A DNA stretch of 64,000 bases from Caldicellulosiruptor kronotskyensis 2002 (GTDB taxonomy: Bacteria > Bacillota > Thermoanaerobacteria > Caldicellulosiruptorales > Caldicellulosiruptoraceae): assembly GCF_000166775.1 (NCBI RefSeq), contig NC_014720.1, forward strand, positions 248,001 to 312,000, read 5' to 3'. The notes under the pieces are model-generated. The model was not told the DNA's origin, did not search any database, and worked only from the letters and a program-made list of their open reading frames with translations. The translations under genes and the position numbers were made by a program. Below, piece after piece: positions 37,681 to 46,131 of the stretch. Positions within the stretch are counted from its first letter, which is position 1, and every line of letters begins with the position of its first letter.

Positions 37681-37706
37681 AACATGTTCGAAGGGGGAAA
37701 TAAAAA

Positions 37707-40700
37707 GTGAAACTCAAGGTTTTAATTTCTTTTTTGATTGTAGCGTGGGTTGTCAATTTACTATCTTTGACTCCTTTTGCAGCGTACAAGGACATTCCAT
37801 CAAATGCAAACTACAAACTGGATGTTGAAAGGCTAAATAAACTCGGTATTCTTGTATACAAAGATAATTTCAAGCCAAATCAGCCGATAACAAGAGCTGA
37901 GCTTGCGCAAGCTCTTGTTAAAATCTCAAATGCAGAAGATGATGCCATCTCTCAAAAAAAATATACACTGTTTTCTGATATAAAACCAAACACAAATCTT
38001 TGCGGATTTGTCACATGGGCTGTAAGTAAAAAATATCTCACACCCATGGCGGATGGTAATTTTCATCCGGGTGAGCCTGCAACATTTTCACAGGTTGTGA
38101 CAGCGCTTGTAAGAGTCCTTGGATATTCTGATACGGACATAGGCGGAGTGTGGCCGCAAAACTATATAGACAAAGCAAAACAGCTCGGGCTTTGCGAAGG
38201 TTTAAATTTTTCGGCAGACAGCAAAGTTTCTCGCTGGGCGTTTGCAAAGATGCTGTCTTATCTTTTAGATACGCAGCCAAAAGGAAGCACTGCAAAGTTT
38301 CATGAAGCTGTTGGGCTTTACAGTTCAATCCTTGTGCTTGATACATCAAAGACGTCAAGCAAGCTTTTGTCAGGTGAAGTTTTGACAGACTCAGGTGTTT
38401 TAGTAAACACAACAAAGACAAGCCTTGACAGTGGCATAAAATACATGGTAAAAGTACAAGATGGTAAAATCACAAAAGTGTTCGGACAGGAGACAGATTC
38501 ATATCAGGTTGCAATAACAAAAGTGAATGGTAAAACTGTGTATTTTTCTGAAGGTGGTAAGAAAAAATCAATAAACCTTCCAGCATCAGCAACATATTTT
38601 ATTTCAGGTGCAAAACAGAGCTATGATGCAATCGAAAATGTTTTAAAACCAAATCAAAAGATAAGTTTTGTATATTCATTTGACAGAAACAAAATAGAAT
38701 ATGTTGTAATAAACGATTTGTATCTGCAGAACATATACGGAAACTACGATGAAGTATTGATTCTTGCAAATTCGAATACAACCTCAAGTCTTTCAACAAA
38801 TCAGATTCAGACAGACAAAGGTATATTTTATCTTGCATCTGGAATAAAACCGAACAGTATTCAGATTGGTACAAAGTACGGGGTTTATATCAAAGATGAT
38901 ACCATTACAAAAGTAGCTCAAAAAATCTGGGATGTAAAAAAGTATACAATAAAGAGCATAGACTCAAACGTCATAGAAGTTGACCAAAATGGGAAATCAC
39001 AAAGTATGACTCTTTTATCAAAACCTGCATACTATTATCAGGGGATAAAACGGTCTTATGATTCTATTTCAAACATCTTGAAGGAAGATCAGATACTTTA
39101 TGTATCAAAGGACATAGATGCAGGCAAGGTCATGGCATATATAATTCAAGACCCTTATTCCACAAAATACGGAACCTATTCAGAGGTTATAGTTTTGCAG
39201 GATGCGCTTTTGAATTCTGCACTGGAGAATAATCAGGTTTTGACAGACAAGGGTATATACAATCTTGCCGATACAAATACAAAACTTGAGATTGGTTCAA
39301 AGTATGCTGTGTATATCAAAGATGACAGGATAACTCTGGTTGTGAAAAAACTAAACTCAACAGATGTCTATGAAGTAACAGATGTTGTGAGTAGCACAAA
39401 TGTAAAGTTAAAATCACAAAAAGGGCAAGAAAATGTCATTATGCCGCAAAAACCTGTCTACTACTACAACGGCAGCAAAATTAACTACAGCAATTTGAAG
39501 AGTGTTTTAAAATCAGGTCAGAAAGTGTATTTTGGTTATTCAAAAGATGGTAAAACATGTGAGTACATTGCAATACAGGACCCGTACCTATCTGATTATG
39601 GCACATATACAGAGGTTGTGGTACTTGCGAATGCGGTTGTTTCTGATAAACTATCTTCGAATGAGGTGTTGACAGACAAAGGAATATATGCTATAAAGCC
39701 AGCAGCTGGCAAGCTCACAGTTGGTGCAAAGTATGGGGTATATATTAATGGCGATACAATCACAAAGGTTGTAAAGAAGCTAAACAGTGTTGATATAGCT
39801 GAGATTTCACAGGTAATTGGAGATACAAATGTTACACTTAAAAAAGGGAATACTACTACCACAACATCCTTGCCTCAAAAACCTGTTTACTACTACAATG
39901 GGAACAAGGTTGACTACAGCAATCTCAAAAATGTTATAAAAGCAGGGCAGAAGATATATTTTGGATACAATGCGGCAGGAAATTCGTATGAATATGCAAT
40001 TATTCAAGACCCATATTACGACAGTTATGGAAAGTATATTGAGACAGTTGTTTTAGGAACATATTCAACAACAAAAGGATTAGATGTCAACGAAATTTTA
40101 ACAGACCAGGGTATTCTGACGTTGCCAGAAAACCAGAGCACAAATTTAGAACTTGGTGCAAAGTACGGACTTTATATCGACCAGGATAATCAAATAACCC
40201 TTGTGTTCAAGAGGCTAAATTCAACAGATGATATGACAGTAGTTTCTGCCATTTCAAACAAAGTTACAGTTGACAAGGGTGGAACACAGGTTGATATGAT
40301 TTTGCCACAGAACATCACATATTATTACAACGGGTCTAAGATAGATTATTCAACAGCGCTTAGCAAGATTCAGATGTTAAGCTCGCTTGTATTTGGAATT
40401 TCAACTAAGAAAAAAGGGTATGACTACTGTGTAGTCTTTGACCCTGTATACAGCAAACCATACATTGCAGGTGACCAGACCTATCAGACCTTGAAAGTAG
40501 GGGATTTGGATATAAGCGGTAGCAGGAAGTTTATAAAAGATGGGGATGTTGTGGATTATAGTTATATTCAAAAGTATAATGTAGTATATGAAGTAAAGGA
40601 TATATGGGGCAGAAATAGTTATATTCTGATAGTGGACAACAAAGTTGAATGTTATTTGAAAAGCTTTGTGCCAACAAGGTTTACACCAAAGTCAATAGTT

Positions 40701-40865
40701 GTGAGTGTGTATGATTCAGCCACAGAAAAGCTTGTTGAAAAGACGTATGAGATTAGCGAAAACTGTGACAGCTCGTGGATACTGTCAGATACTTTCAAGA
40801 CAAGCCAGAGAGTTTACCTTCTTTTAGGCTACGACGGCAAAGTTGTTGCAATTTCTAAACCTTAA
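37707..40865 (+). CDS. SLH-domain protein with five tandem repeats of about 140 residues
   Basis: 1052 residues. Signal peptide (about 1-25, cleavage near LTPFAA), then two to three S-layer homology motifs (about 27-190: ITRAELAQALVKIS, FHPGEPATFSQVVTALVRVL, VSRWAFAKML), which bind pyruvylated secondary cell-wall polymer. From about residue 208 five tandem repeats follow, each starting YG-x-Y-x-E-x2-V-L, containing VLTDKGI and PVYYYNG, and ending EYxxIQDPY; repeats 3 and 4 are most alike. A unique C-terminal part (about 920-1052) follows. GTG start with AAGGGGG upstream, 26 bp after the ATPase stop, so it may be cotranscribed with the exporter. Function unknown; surface-attached. Confidence 0.88.
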   Translation: MKLKVLISFLIVAWVVNLLSLTPFAAYKDIPSNANYKLDVERLNKLGILVYKDNFKPNQPITRAELAQALVKISNAEDDAISQKKYTLFSDIKPNTNLCGFVTWAVSKKYLTPMADGNFHPGEPATFSQVVTALVRVLGYSDTDIGGVWPQNYIDKAKQLGLCEGLNFSADSKVSRWAFAKMLSYLLDTQPKGSTAKFHEAVGLYSSILVLDTSKTSSKLLSGEVLTDSGVLVNTTKTSLDSGIKYMVKVQDGKITKVFGQETDSYQVAITKVNGKTVYFSEGGKKKSINLPASATYFISGAKQSYDAIENVLKPNQKISFVYSFDRNKIEYVVINDLYLQNIYGNYDEVLILANSNTTSSLSTNQIQTDKGIFYLASGIKPNSIQIGTKYGVYIKDDTITKVAQKIWDVKKYTIKSIDSNVIEVDQNGKSQSMTLLSKPAYYYQGIKRSYDSISNILKEDQILYVSKDIDAGKVMAYIIQDPYSTKYGTYSEVIVLQDALLNSALENNQVLTDKGIYNLADTNTKLEIGSKYAVYIKDDRITLVVKKLNSTDVYEVTDVVSSTNVKLKSQKGQENVIMPQKPVYYYNGSKINYSNLKSVLKSGQKVYFGYSKDGKTCEYIAIQDPYLSDYGTYTEVVVLANAVVSDKLSSNEVLTDKGIYAIKPAAGKLTVGAKYGVYINGDTITKVVKKLNSVDIAEISQVIGDTNVTLKKGNTTTTTSLPQKPVYYYNGNKVDYSNLKNVIKAGQKIYFGYNAAGNSYEYAIIQDPYYDSYGKYIETVVLGTYSTTKGLDVNEILTDQGILTLPENQSTNLELGAKYGLYIDQDNQITLVFKRLNSTDDMTVVSAISNKVTVDKGGTQVDMILPQNITYYYNGSKIDYSTALSKIQMLSSLVFGISTKKKGYDYCVVFDPVYSKPYIAGDQTYQTLKVGDLDISGSRKFIKDGDVVDYSYIQKYNVVYEVKDIWGRNSYILIVDNKVECYLKSFVPTRFTPKSIVVSVYDSATEKLVEKTYEISENCDSSWILSDTFKTSQRVYLLLGYDGKVVAISKP

Positions 40866-40985
40866 AAGCTATACGGTTTTTGCACATTCGATCCTTAGTG
40901 TTACTGGTAATATGAAGATAAAATTAATAATTGGTGGCAATAATTTAAATCCCATAGGTGAAGTGGAAAATAGAAAAGAATTACA

Positions 40986-41450
40986 TTATTTCACAAGCCA
41001 CCTGTTTTCATCACAGAAAAGATACAGCTTTTTGGAGCGGGCAAGGATTTTGTATCTCATTCCTTGTCCGCCTGTTTTTAAAAAGGCAGCAGGTCTTTTA
41101 TCTATAATTTTGTCAATTTCGTATGTTTTTCCATCAAGCCAGCGCTCATCAATTCCAAACGGCTCTGTCAAATCTGTATACTCAGAGTAAATTTGTTGAG
41201 CAAGCTTCTAAAATTGAATATAAAGGTGAAAATTAGATTTTAAAATCACAAGGTTTGGACATTTTTTAAGTGCCTGCCATATAACATCACCTGTCTGAAT
41301 ACCATACAATTTTGCGATTTTGTTTTTTGCAAAAACTATTCAGTGCCGTAGTTTACTTTCGCCGCAGGCTGCAACTGGTTTGTTTCTCAGCTCTGGATGA
41401 TAAAGACATTCAACAGAGCAATAGAAGTTATTGAGGTCGCAGTGCAAAAT
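40986..41450 (-). pseudogene. dinB: Decayed Y-family DNA polymerase IV (dinB) gene
   Basis: One minus-strand frame from 41450 reads ILHCDLNNFYCSVECLYHPE, LRNKPVAACG, IVFAKNKIAKLYGIQTGDVI, KLAQQIYSEYTDLTEPFGID and ERWLD, the N-terminal palm/fingers of DinB/UmuC polymerases. It is broken by TGA at 41342-41340 (where Gly is expected) and TAG at 41210-41208. After WLDG it jumps straight to a C-terminal-like FLKTGGQGMRYKILARSKKL and ends at TAA (40988-40986), so most of the middle (thumb, little finger) is deleted. No usable start codon is left. Confidence 0.85.
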
Positions 41451-41474
41451 TCCCTGCTCACTTTTTTCACTAAT

Positions 41475-41488
41475 CGAACATAAGTTTG
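41475..41488 (-). promoter_or_regulatory. SOS (LexA/DinR) box upstream of the dinB remnant
   Basis: Plus strand CGAACATAAGTTTG; minus strand CAAACTTATGTTCG. One mismatch to the Gram-positive consensus CGAAC-N4-GTTCG. Lies 25 bp upstream of the remnant coding region. Confidence 0.7.
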
Positions 41489-41576
41489 CATTTATATTAT
41501 ATCATCGAGAAATTGTTTGGTAAATAGAAAAATTAGGCAGAAGCTTTGAAGTATTAAAAATAATAAGTTTAGACTC

Positions 41577-41694
41577 AAGAAAATTAAAGAAATTTTGAGT
41601 TATTTGAAGAAAAACATAACTTTAGCTTTAAAATTAGCGAAATTTCGACTAAAAATCGGGATTGACGGTATGAAAATGTATAAGTTATTAATAA
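41577..41694 (+). repeat. Dispersed repeat copy R2
   Basis: Same orientation as R1 at 26111-26233 and similar throughout. The shorter A run (five) suggests the 21-A tract of R1 arose by slippage. Confidence 0.8.
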
Positions 41695-41841
41695 TAAAAT
41701 AAAAATGTACTGAAAGTGGAATATAGAAGTGTACAAAATTGTACATTTATATGATATCCTTTCTCAAAGTATGATGAAATAAAATCAAAACTTGCCATAA
41801 AGGGAGTTACAGTTAGAGGTGTTTACGAGTAAAATAACCCA

Positions 41842-41888
41842 TTGACAATCTTATCGTATTAGTGTATTATTTAATTAGTACACCAATA
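41842..41888 (+). promoter_or_regulatory. GntR promoter with YtrA-like operator
   Basis: TTGACA (41842-41847), 17-bp spacer, TATTAT (41865-41870). Segment 41857-41888 has TTAGTGT and ACACCAA arms and is shared with the adaptor promoter at 34094-34125, so autoregulation is likely. Confidence 0.78.
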
Positions 41889-41902
41889 CAGGGGGAAGAG
41901 AC

Positions 41903-42268
41903 TTGGTTGAATTTAATCCTAATGTTCCTATTTATCTTCAAGTGCTGGAATACCTGAAAAAACAGATTGTCAGTGGCAAGATAAGGCCTGGTGAAAAGCT
42001 TCCGTCTGTGAGGGAGATGGCACAAAGGTTTAATATTAATCCAAACACAGCCCAGAGGGTTTTTCAGGAGCTGGAAAGAGAAGGTTTGGCAAAAACAGAA
42101 AGAGGAATTGGGAATTTTGTTACGTCTGATACAAAACTTATTCAAGACTTAAAAGAAAAAATGGCTGAAAAGATTATAGAAGATTTTATCTTGGCAATGA
42201 AAGAGATTGGCTATGACAAAGAGGAAATCCTGAATCTTCTTAATAAAAAATTAAATGGGGAGGAGTAG
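41903..42268 (+). CDS. GntR-family (YtrA subfamily) transcriptional regulator
   Basis: 121 residues: an N-terminal winged helix (VPIYLQVLEYLKKQIVSGKIRPGEKLPSVREMAQRF continued by NINPNTAQRVFQELEREG) and a short C-terminal helical tail of about 45 residues, the size and shape of YtrA-type regulators. These repress ABC-transporter operons and respond to cell-wall-active agents. TTG start with AGGGGGAAG upstream. It heads an operon with ABC transporter genes, and its own promoter shares an operator-like sequence with that of the MacA-like gene. Confidence 0.92.
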   Translation: MVEFNPNVPIYLQVLEYLKKQIVSGKIRPGEKLPSVREMAQRFNINPNTAQRVFQELEREGLAKTERGIGNFVTSDTKLIQDLKEKMAEKIIEDFILAMKEIGYDKEEILNLLNKKLNGEE

Positions 42269-42274
42269 ATACCT

Positions 42275-42967
42275 GTGCTTCTTGAGGTAAAGAATTTATG
42301 CAAGAGATATAACAAGAAGATTGTTCTGGATGATATTAGTTTTTCAGTTGATAAAGGCAAAATAGTTGGACTGTTAGGAGAAAACGGTGCTGGAAAGACA
42401 ACGCTTTTAAAGATTATTGCAGGCTTTTCTAAACCTACTTCAGGGCAGGTTCTTATAAACAATACAAGGGTAGGAGTTGAAACACGCAGATATGTTGCGT
42501 TTTTACCAGATTCAATTATGTTTCCCAAGTGGATGAAAGTAAAGGATGCTTTGAAGTTTTTTGTAGATTTTTTTGATGATTTTGATTTATCAAGGGCAAA
42601 GGATATGCTTGAGTTTTTGAATATTAGCGAAAACGGAAAAATCCACGATTTTTCAAGAGGAACAATCGAAAAGTTTTCTATAGCACTTTTACTTTCAAGA
42701 AATACTAATCTGTATCTTTTAGACGAACCTCTTGCTTTTGTGGATCCAATCTCAAGAGATGTGGTGATAAATATGATTTTAGACAATCTTAGTGAAGATA
42801 AGACAGTTATTGTATCAACCAATATTATTTCTGAAATTGAGCATGTATTTGATGAGATTATCATTCTTAAAGACGGCAAGATTGCACTCATAGATTCGCC
42901 AGAAAACTTAAGAGAAAAGTCAGGAGTTTCTGTGAATCAATTCTTCAAAGAAGGTGGTAGAAGATGA
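42275..42967 (+). CDS. ABC transporter ATPase (YtrB-like)
   Basis: 230 residues. Walker A LGENGAGKTT (about 35) and Walker B LYLLDEPLAFVD (about 148) are intact; the signature is altered to DFSRGTIEKFS instead of LSGGQ-type, as in YtrB-like ATPases. GTG start 6 bp after the GntR stop, with GGGGAGGAG upstream. It overlaps the following membrane-protein gene by 4 bp (ATGA) and probably pairs with it. Confidence 0.9.
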   Translation: MLLEVKNLCKRYNKKIVLDDISFSVDKGKIVGLLGENGAGKTTLLKIIAGFSKPTSGQVLINNTRVGVETRRYVAFLPDSIMFPKWMKVKDALKFFVDFFDDFDLSRAKDMLEFLNISENGKIHDFSRGTIEKFSIALLLSRNTNLYLLDEPLAFVDPISRDVVINMILDNLSEDKTVIVSTNIISEIEHVFDEIIILKDGKIALIDSPENLREKSGVSVNQFFKEGGRR

Positions 42968-43671
42968 TAACAAAATTTTTGAAACATCAGTACAGAAGCG
43001 GGACGCTTTTTTACATTTTTTATACATTGGGTGCTTCTTTGGTTGGTATATGGGCATATTATTCAAGGAATGTTGAAGTAACTCCTAAAGATACGCCAAA
43101 AATAGCAATAATATTATGGTTATTATGGTTTGTTTCATTGGTTGTTGCTGAAATATATCACATTTTTAGATGGAATATAATATTGACCAGTTCAGAAAGA
43201 TTTTTGCTCTTTTCTTCTTATAAATTAAAACCAGAGATCTTTTTGTTTGGAGAAATATTGTATTTTATTTTAGACCTTTTTCTCTTTACTATCTGGATTA
43301 ACTTGCTTGGTGCTATTGTAGGAGGACTTGAAAAATATATTTCTTTTCACTTTTTACTGATAAAAAAATTATATGTCAGCGATTTCTATTTATTAATTCA
43401 TGCGCCTTTGTCTTTTTTTATAATTTATCTCTGGGCTCTCACTTTACCTACCTACTGGAGTACATTTAGAAGATTTTCTAAGTTAGATTATGCTATAATC
43501 TCACTTTTTGTATTGGCTATATATTTAAATGTAAGATTATACGAATTTATAGAAAAAAGTATAACAAGCGTAACTATGAGATTAATTGTATTGCTTTTAA
43601 CAGACTTTTCAATATTTATTGCACTGATTGTGTTTAACCTGAAAGCGTTGAAAAAGGGATTAGATACTTGA
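42964..43671 (+). CDS. ABC-2-like membrane subunit
   Basis: 235 residues with about six membrane helices and a Tyr/Phe-rich composition. Coupled by ATGA overlap to the YtrB-like ATPase, so it is the likely permease. I recognise no diagnostic motif; the call rests on topology and position. Confidence 0.75.
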   Translation: MITKFLKHQYRSGTLFYIFYTLGASLVGIWAYYSRNVEVTPKDTPKIAIILWLLWFVSLVVAEIYHIFRWNIILTSSERFLLFSSYKLKPEIFLFGEILYFILDLFLFTIWINLLGAIVGGLEKYISFHFLLIKKLYVSDFYLLIHAPLSFFIIYLWALTLPTYWSTFRRFSKLDYAIISLFVLAIYLNVRLYEFIEKSITSVTMRLIVLLLTDFSIFIALIVFNLKALKKGLDT

Positions 43672-43672
43672 A

Positions 43673-43813
43673 AATATAAAAATAAATCAGAACTTTTCTG
43701 CACACATTCCAAGAATTTTAAGAGAATTTATTAATGTTGCCTTGATAGTTGGGCTAACCCTTTTATGTTTATATGGTGCTATCAAGCTTTTTGACAAAAA
43801 GCTTGAGATATAA
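43673..43813 (+). pseudogene. Possible orphan C-terminal tail of a membrane protein
   Basis: The frame ending at TAA 43811-43813 encodes about 46 residues with one hydrophobic helix (NVALIVGLTLLCLYGAIKLF) and the ending DKKLEI, typical of permease C-termini. There is no start codon; an in-frame TAG lies just upstream. It may be a remnant of a permease lost or fused earlier. Confidence 0.35.
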
Positions 43814-43851
43814 AAACTTCTTATAGAAGAAAAATTTGGAGGTGTTTTGGT

Positions 43852-44772
43852 GTGAAGAAAGCTCTTGAGGTAATTTCAGTCTACAAAAAATTTGGGAGAA
43901 AGGAGGTTATAAAAGGAGTTTCGTTTGATATTGAAAAAGGCCGAATAGTAGGGTTTGTGGGACCAAATGGAGCTGGTAAAACCACCACAATTAAAATGAT
44001 AACAGGGCTTATAAAGCCAGATAGTGGACAGGTTAAAATTTTTGGGTATGACATTGTACATGAAAGAGAAATGGCATTAAAGTTTATTGGAAGTATAATA
44101 GAAAACCCCGAGCTTTATGAATATCTAACAGGATATGAAAATTTAGCTCAGCTTGCAAGAATTTCAAACATACCAAAGTCCAAAATAATTGAAGTTGCAA
44201 AACTTGTTGGTATTGACTATGCTCTCAAAGAAAAGACAAAAAAGTATTCGCTTGGAATGAAACAGAGGCTTGCTTTAGCGATGGCAATTTTGACAGACCC
44301 AAAACTTCTTGTCTTGGATGAGCCGACAAATGGGCTTGACCCGAGCGGTATTATTGAGTTAAGAAGCCTTTTGAAGAGTCTTGCAAATGATAAAAATGTA
44401 ACGATATTTATATCATCTCACAATCTGTTTGAGATTCAAGAAATTTGCGATAAAGTGGTGTTTATTAAAGAAGGAAAGATAGAGACGATTGAAAACATAG
44501 ACAGCAGTTTTATCGAAAATGTGAAGTTTGTTCTGGTATTAAATGAAGACAGAAATACAAATGATGTGGTGGTAAAAACTACAAAAGTAATATCTTGCTT
44601 TGAAGGTGTAAAAATTTTGGGAGTAAAAGAAAACAGTATTGAGTTAGAACTTGACAGAAGTAAAAAGGTAGCGTTTATGAATTTCCTCTTTCAAAATGGA
44701 GTTAATATAAAGGATTTTTACGAAAAAGTAGAATCTCTCGAGGACAAATATATAAAAATATACCAGAATTAG
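43852..44772 (+). CDS. ABC transporter ATPase (BcrA-like)
   Basis: 306 residues. Walker A GPNGAGKTT (about 36), signature YSLGMKQRLA (about 131), Walker B LLVLDEPTNGLDPSG (about 150) and H-loop SSH are present, with a C-terminal extension of about 90 residues as in bacitracin-type (BcrA) and lantibiotic-immunity ATPases. GTG start with GGAGGTG upstream. Pairs with the permease encoded 11 bp downstream. Confidence 0.92.
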   Translation: MKKALEVISVYKKFGRKEVIKGVSFDIEKGRIVGFVGPNGAGKTTTIKMITGLIKPDSGQVKIFGYDIVHEREMALKFIGSIIENPELYEYLTGYENLAQLARISNIPKSKIIEVAKLVGIDYALKEKTKKYSLGMKQRLALAMAILTDPKLLVLDEPTNGLDPSGIIELRSLLKSLANDKNVTIFISSHNLFEIQEICDKVVFIKEGKIETIENIDSSFIENVKFVLVLNEDRNTNDVVVKTTKVISCFEGVKILGVKENSIELELDRSKKVAFMNFLFQNGVNIKDFYEKVESLEDKYIKIYQN

Positions 44773-44783
44773 GAGGGTATAAA

Positions 44784-45959
44784 ATGTTAGCTCTTGTAAA
44801 AAATGAGCTTATAAAACTTTTTTACAGAAAGAAGATTTTTATTGCTATACTCATTATAATTGCTTCTGCGATAGTGGGTGTTTGGGGAAGCATTGCTTAT
44901 ATTAAATCAGTTCAGCCAGAAGAGGAAATAAGGTCATTGCAAAAAACAATTAGTCAATTGCAAAAAGAAAAATCGAAAATAAAAGATGAAGTGAAAAAGC
45001 AAAAGATTGATATGCAAATATATCAACTTGAACAACAACTTGCTCAGTGGAAAAGTGTTCTAGAAAGTGATTCAAATAATTGGCGAGAAAATTTAAAAAA
45101 AGAAATCAAAGAACTTAAAATCAAGATGAACCAGGCTCTTGATTTGAGCTTTTCTGACTCAAAAGAAAATTATCGAAAAGAAATTATAGAAAACGAATAC
45201 TATCTTTCACACAATCTAAAGCCACTTAAACGTACAGATTTAAATAATTTTAGTGTAATGATACTTTTTTTGGGTATGATAATATTTATGATGCCTTTAA
45301 TAGTATTTGTGTTAAGTTCAGATATAATGTCAAACGAATTTTCGCAGAAGACTATAAGGATATTGGCCTCACAACCAATACCAAGAAACAGCATTGTTTT
45401 GTCAAAATTTTTAACAGCTTTAATTGTTAGCGAAGGGCTAATTTTGATTTCAGAAGTTTTAGTATATATAGTAACAGGAATAATTTACGGTTTTACCAAT
45501 TTAAAATATCCAACAGTAATTGGAACAATTTACAAAGAAGTTGGAAAAGCAGTAGTACCTGTATATGGTAGTTCATATATTATAACACTGGGGAAATTTT
45601 TAATTTTAGCCCTTTTACTTCAGGCGCTAATAATTGCTGCATGTTGTGCACTCAGCGTATTTATTTCAACTCTGTGCAAGAGCAATTCGTTGGCAAATAT
45701 TTTAAGTTTTATTGTGGTTTATGGAATTTATTTTTTGGTCTCACCAATTTCCCAAGTAGTTCCTGCTTTTAAGTATTTGAAGATGATACTTCTTTATTCT
45801 TATCTTGATCCTACCAAAATAATTACTAATGATATTTCAGTTGAATTAAGTATTAGTTTCATAAGCCCATGGTTCAGCATATTGGTAATTGCCGTATATC
45901 TTACTATTCCTATAGCAACGGCATTGTTGAATTTCAAAAATAAGGATATTTTGGCATAA
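44784..45959 (+). CDS. ABC-2 permease with extracytoplasmic coiled coil
   Basis: 391 residues. First membrane helix at about 15-38, then an extracytoplasmic region of about 115 residues with a coiled coil (SLQKTISQLQKEKSKIKDEV), then five further helices. IMSNEFSQKTIRILASQPIP near residue 180 is the ABC-2 coupling segment. Forms a BcrAB-like exporter with the ATPase before it; a role in resistance to membrane- or wall-active peptides is plausible from the YtrA-like regulator. Confidence 0.88.
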   Translation: MLALVKNELIKLFYRKKIFIAILIIIASAIVGVWGSIAYIKSVQPEEEIRSLQKTISQLQKEKSKIKDEVKKQKIDMQIYQLEQQLAQWKSVLESDSNNWRENLKKEIKELKIKMNQALDLSFSDSKENYRKEIIENEYYLSHNLKPLKRTDLNNFSVMILFLGMIIFMMPLIVFVLSSDIMSNEFSQKTIRILASQPIPRNSIVLSKFLTALIVSEGLILISEVLVYIVTGIIYGFTNLKYPTVIGTIYKEVGKAVVPVYGSSYIITLGKFLILALLLQALIIAACCALSVFISTLCKSNSLANILSFIVVYGIYFLVSPISQVVPAFKYLKMILLYSYLDPTKIITNDISVELSISFISPWFSILVIAVYLTIPIATALLNFKNKDILA

Positions 45960-45986
45960 AGATTTTTCAGAAATATGTTTTACAGT

Positions 45987-46017
45987 GGGGCTGCTTCTTA
46001 ATGTGCAGGGCAGCCCC
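45987..46017 (+). other. GC-rich stem-loop after the GntR operon
   Basis: GGGGCTGC (45987-45994) pairs with GCAGCCCC (46010-46017). No U-tract on either side, so a classical terminator is doubtful. A 20-bp match to the left half of the repeat E2 palindrome (CCCTCATAGTAGAAA) follows at about 46070. Confidence 0.45.
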
Positions 46018-46131
46018 AAAATTATTACAAGAGTGCTTTTAGTATTTCGGAATAAAGAGGATTTTAAACCCTCATAGTAGAAATATATTAAAAGCAACCC
46101 CCACTTTTTTCATGGAAGGAGAAGATATTCT

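Larger units (their letters stand above)
40866..41902. other. Degenerate intergenic region with dinB remnant and regulatory sites
   Basis: About 1 kb with no intact gene. Contains the decayed dinB (40986-41450, minus), an SOS box (41475-41488), repeat R2 (41577-41694), an inverted repeat TGTACAA-AA-TTGTACA (41730-41745) and the GntR gene promoter with its operator (41842-41888). Confidence 0.7.

Noticed and set aside
42211-42891. 226-codon minus-strand open frame opposite the YtrB-like ATPase
   Set aside because: The plus-strand frame has full ABC motifs, RBS and operon overlaps; the antisense frame is a codon-bias shadow.
45987-46017. GC-rich hairpin as terminator of the GntR operon
   Set aside because: Neither strand has a U-tract after the stem, so it is listed only as a stem-loop.
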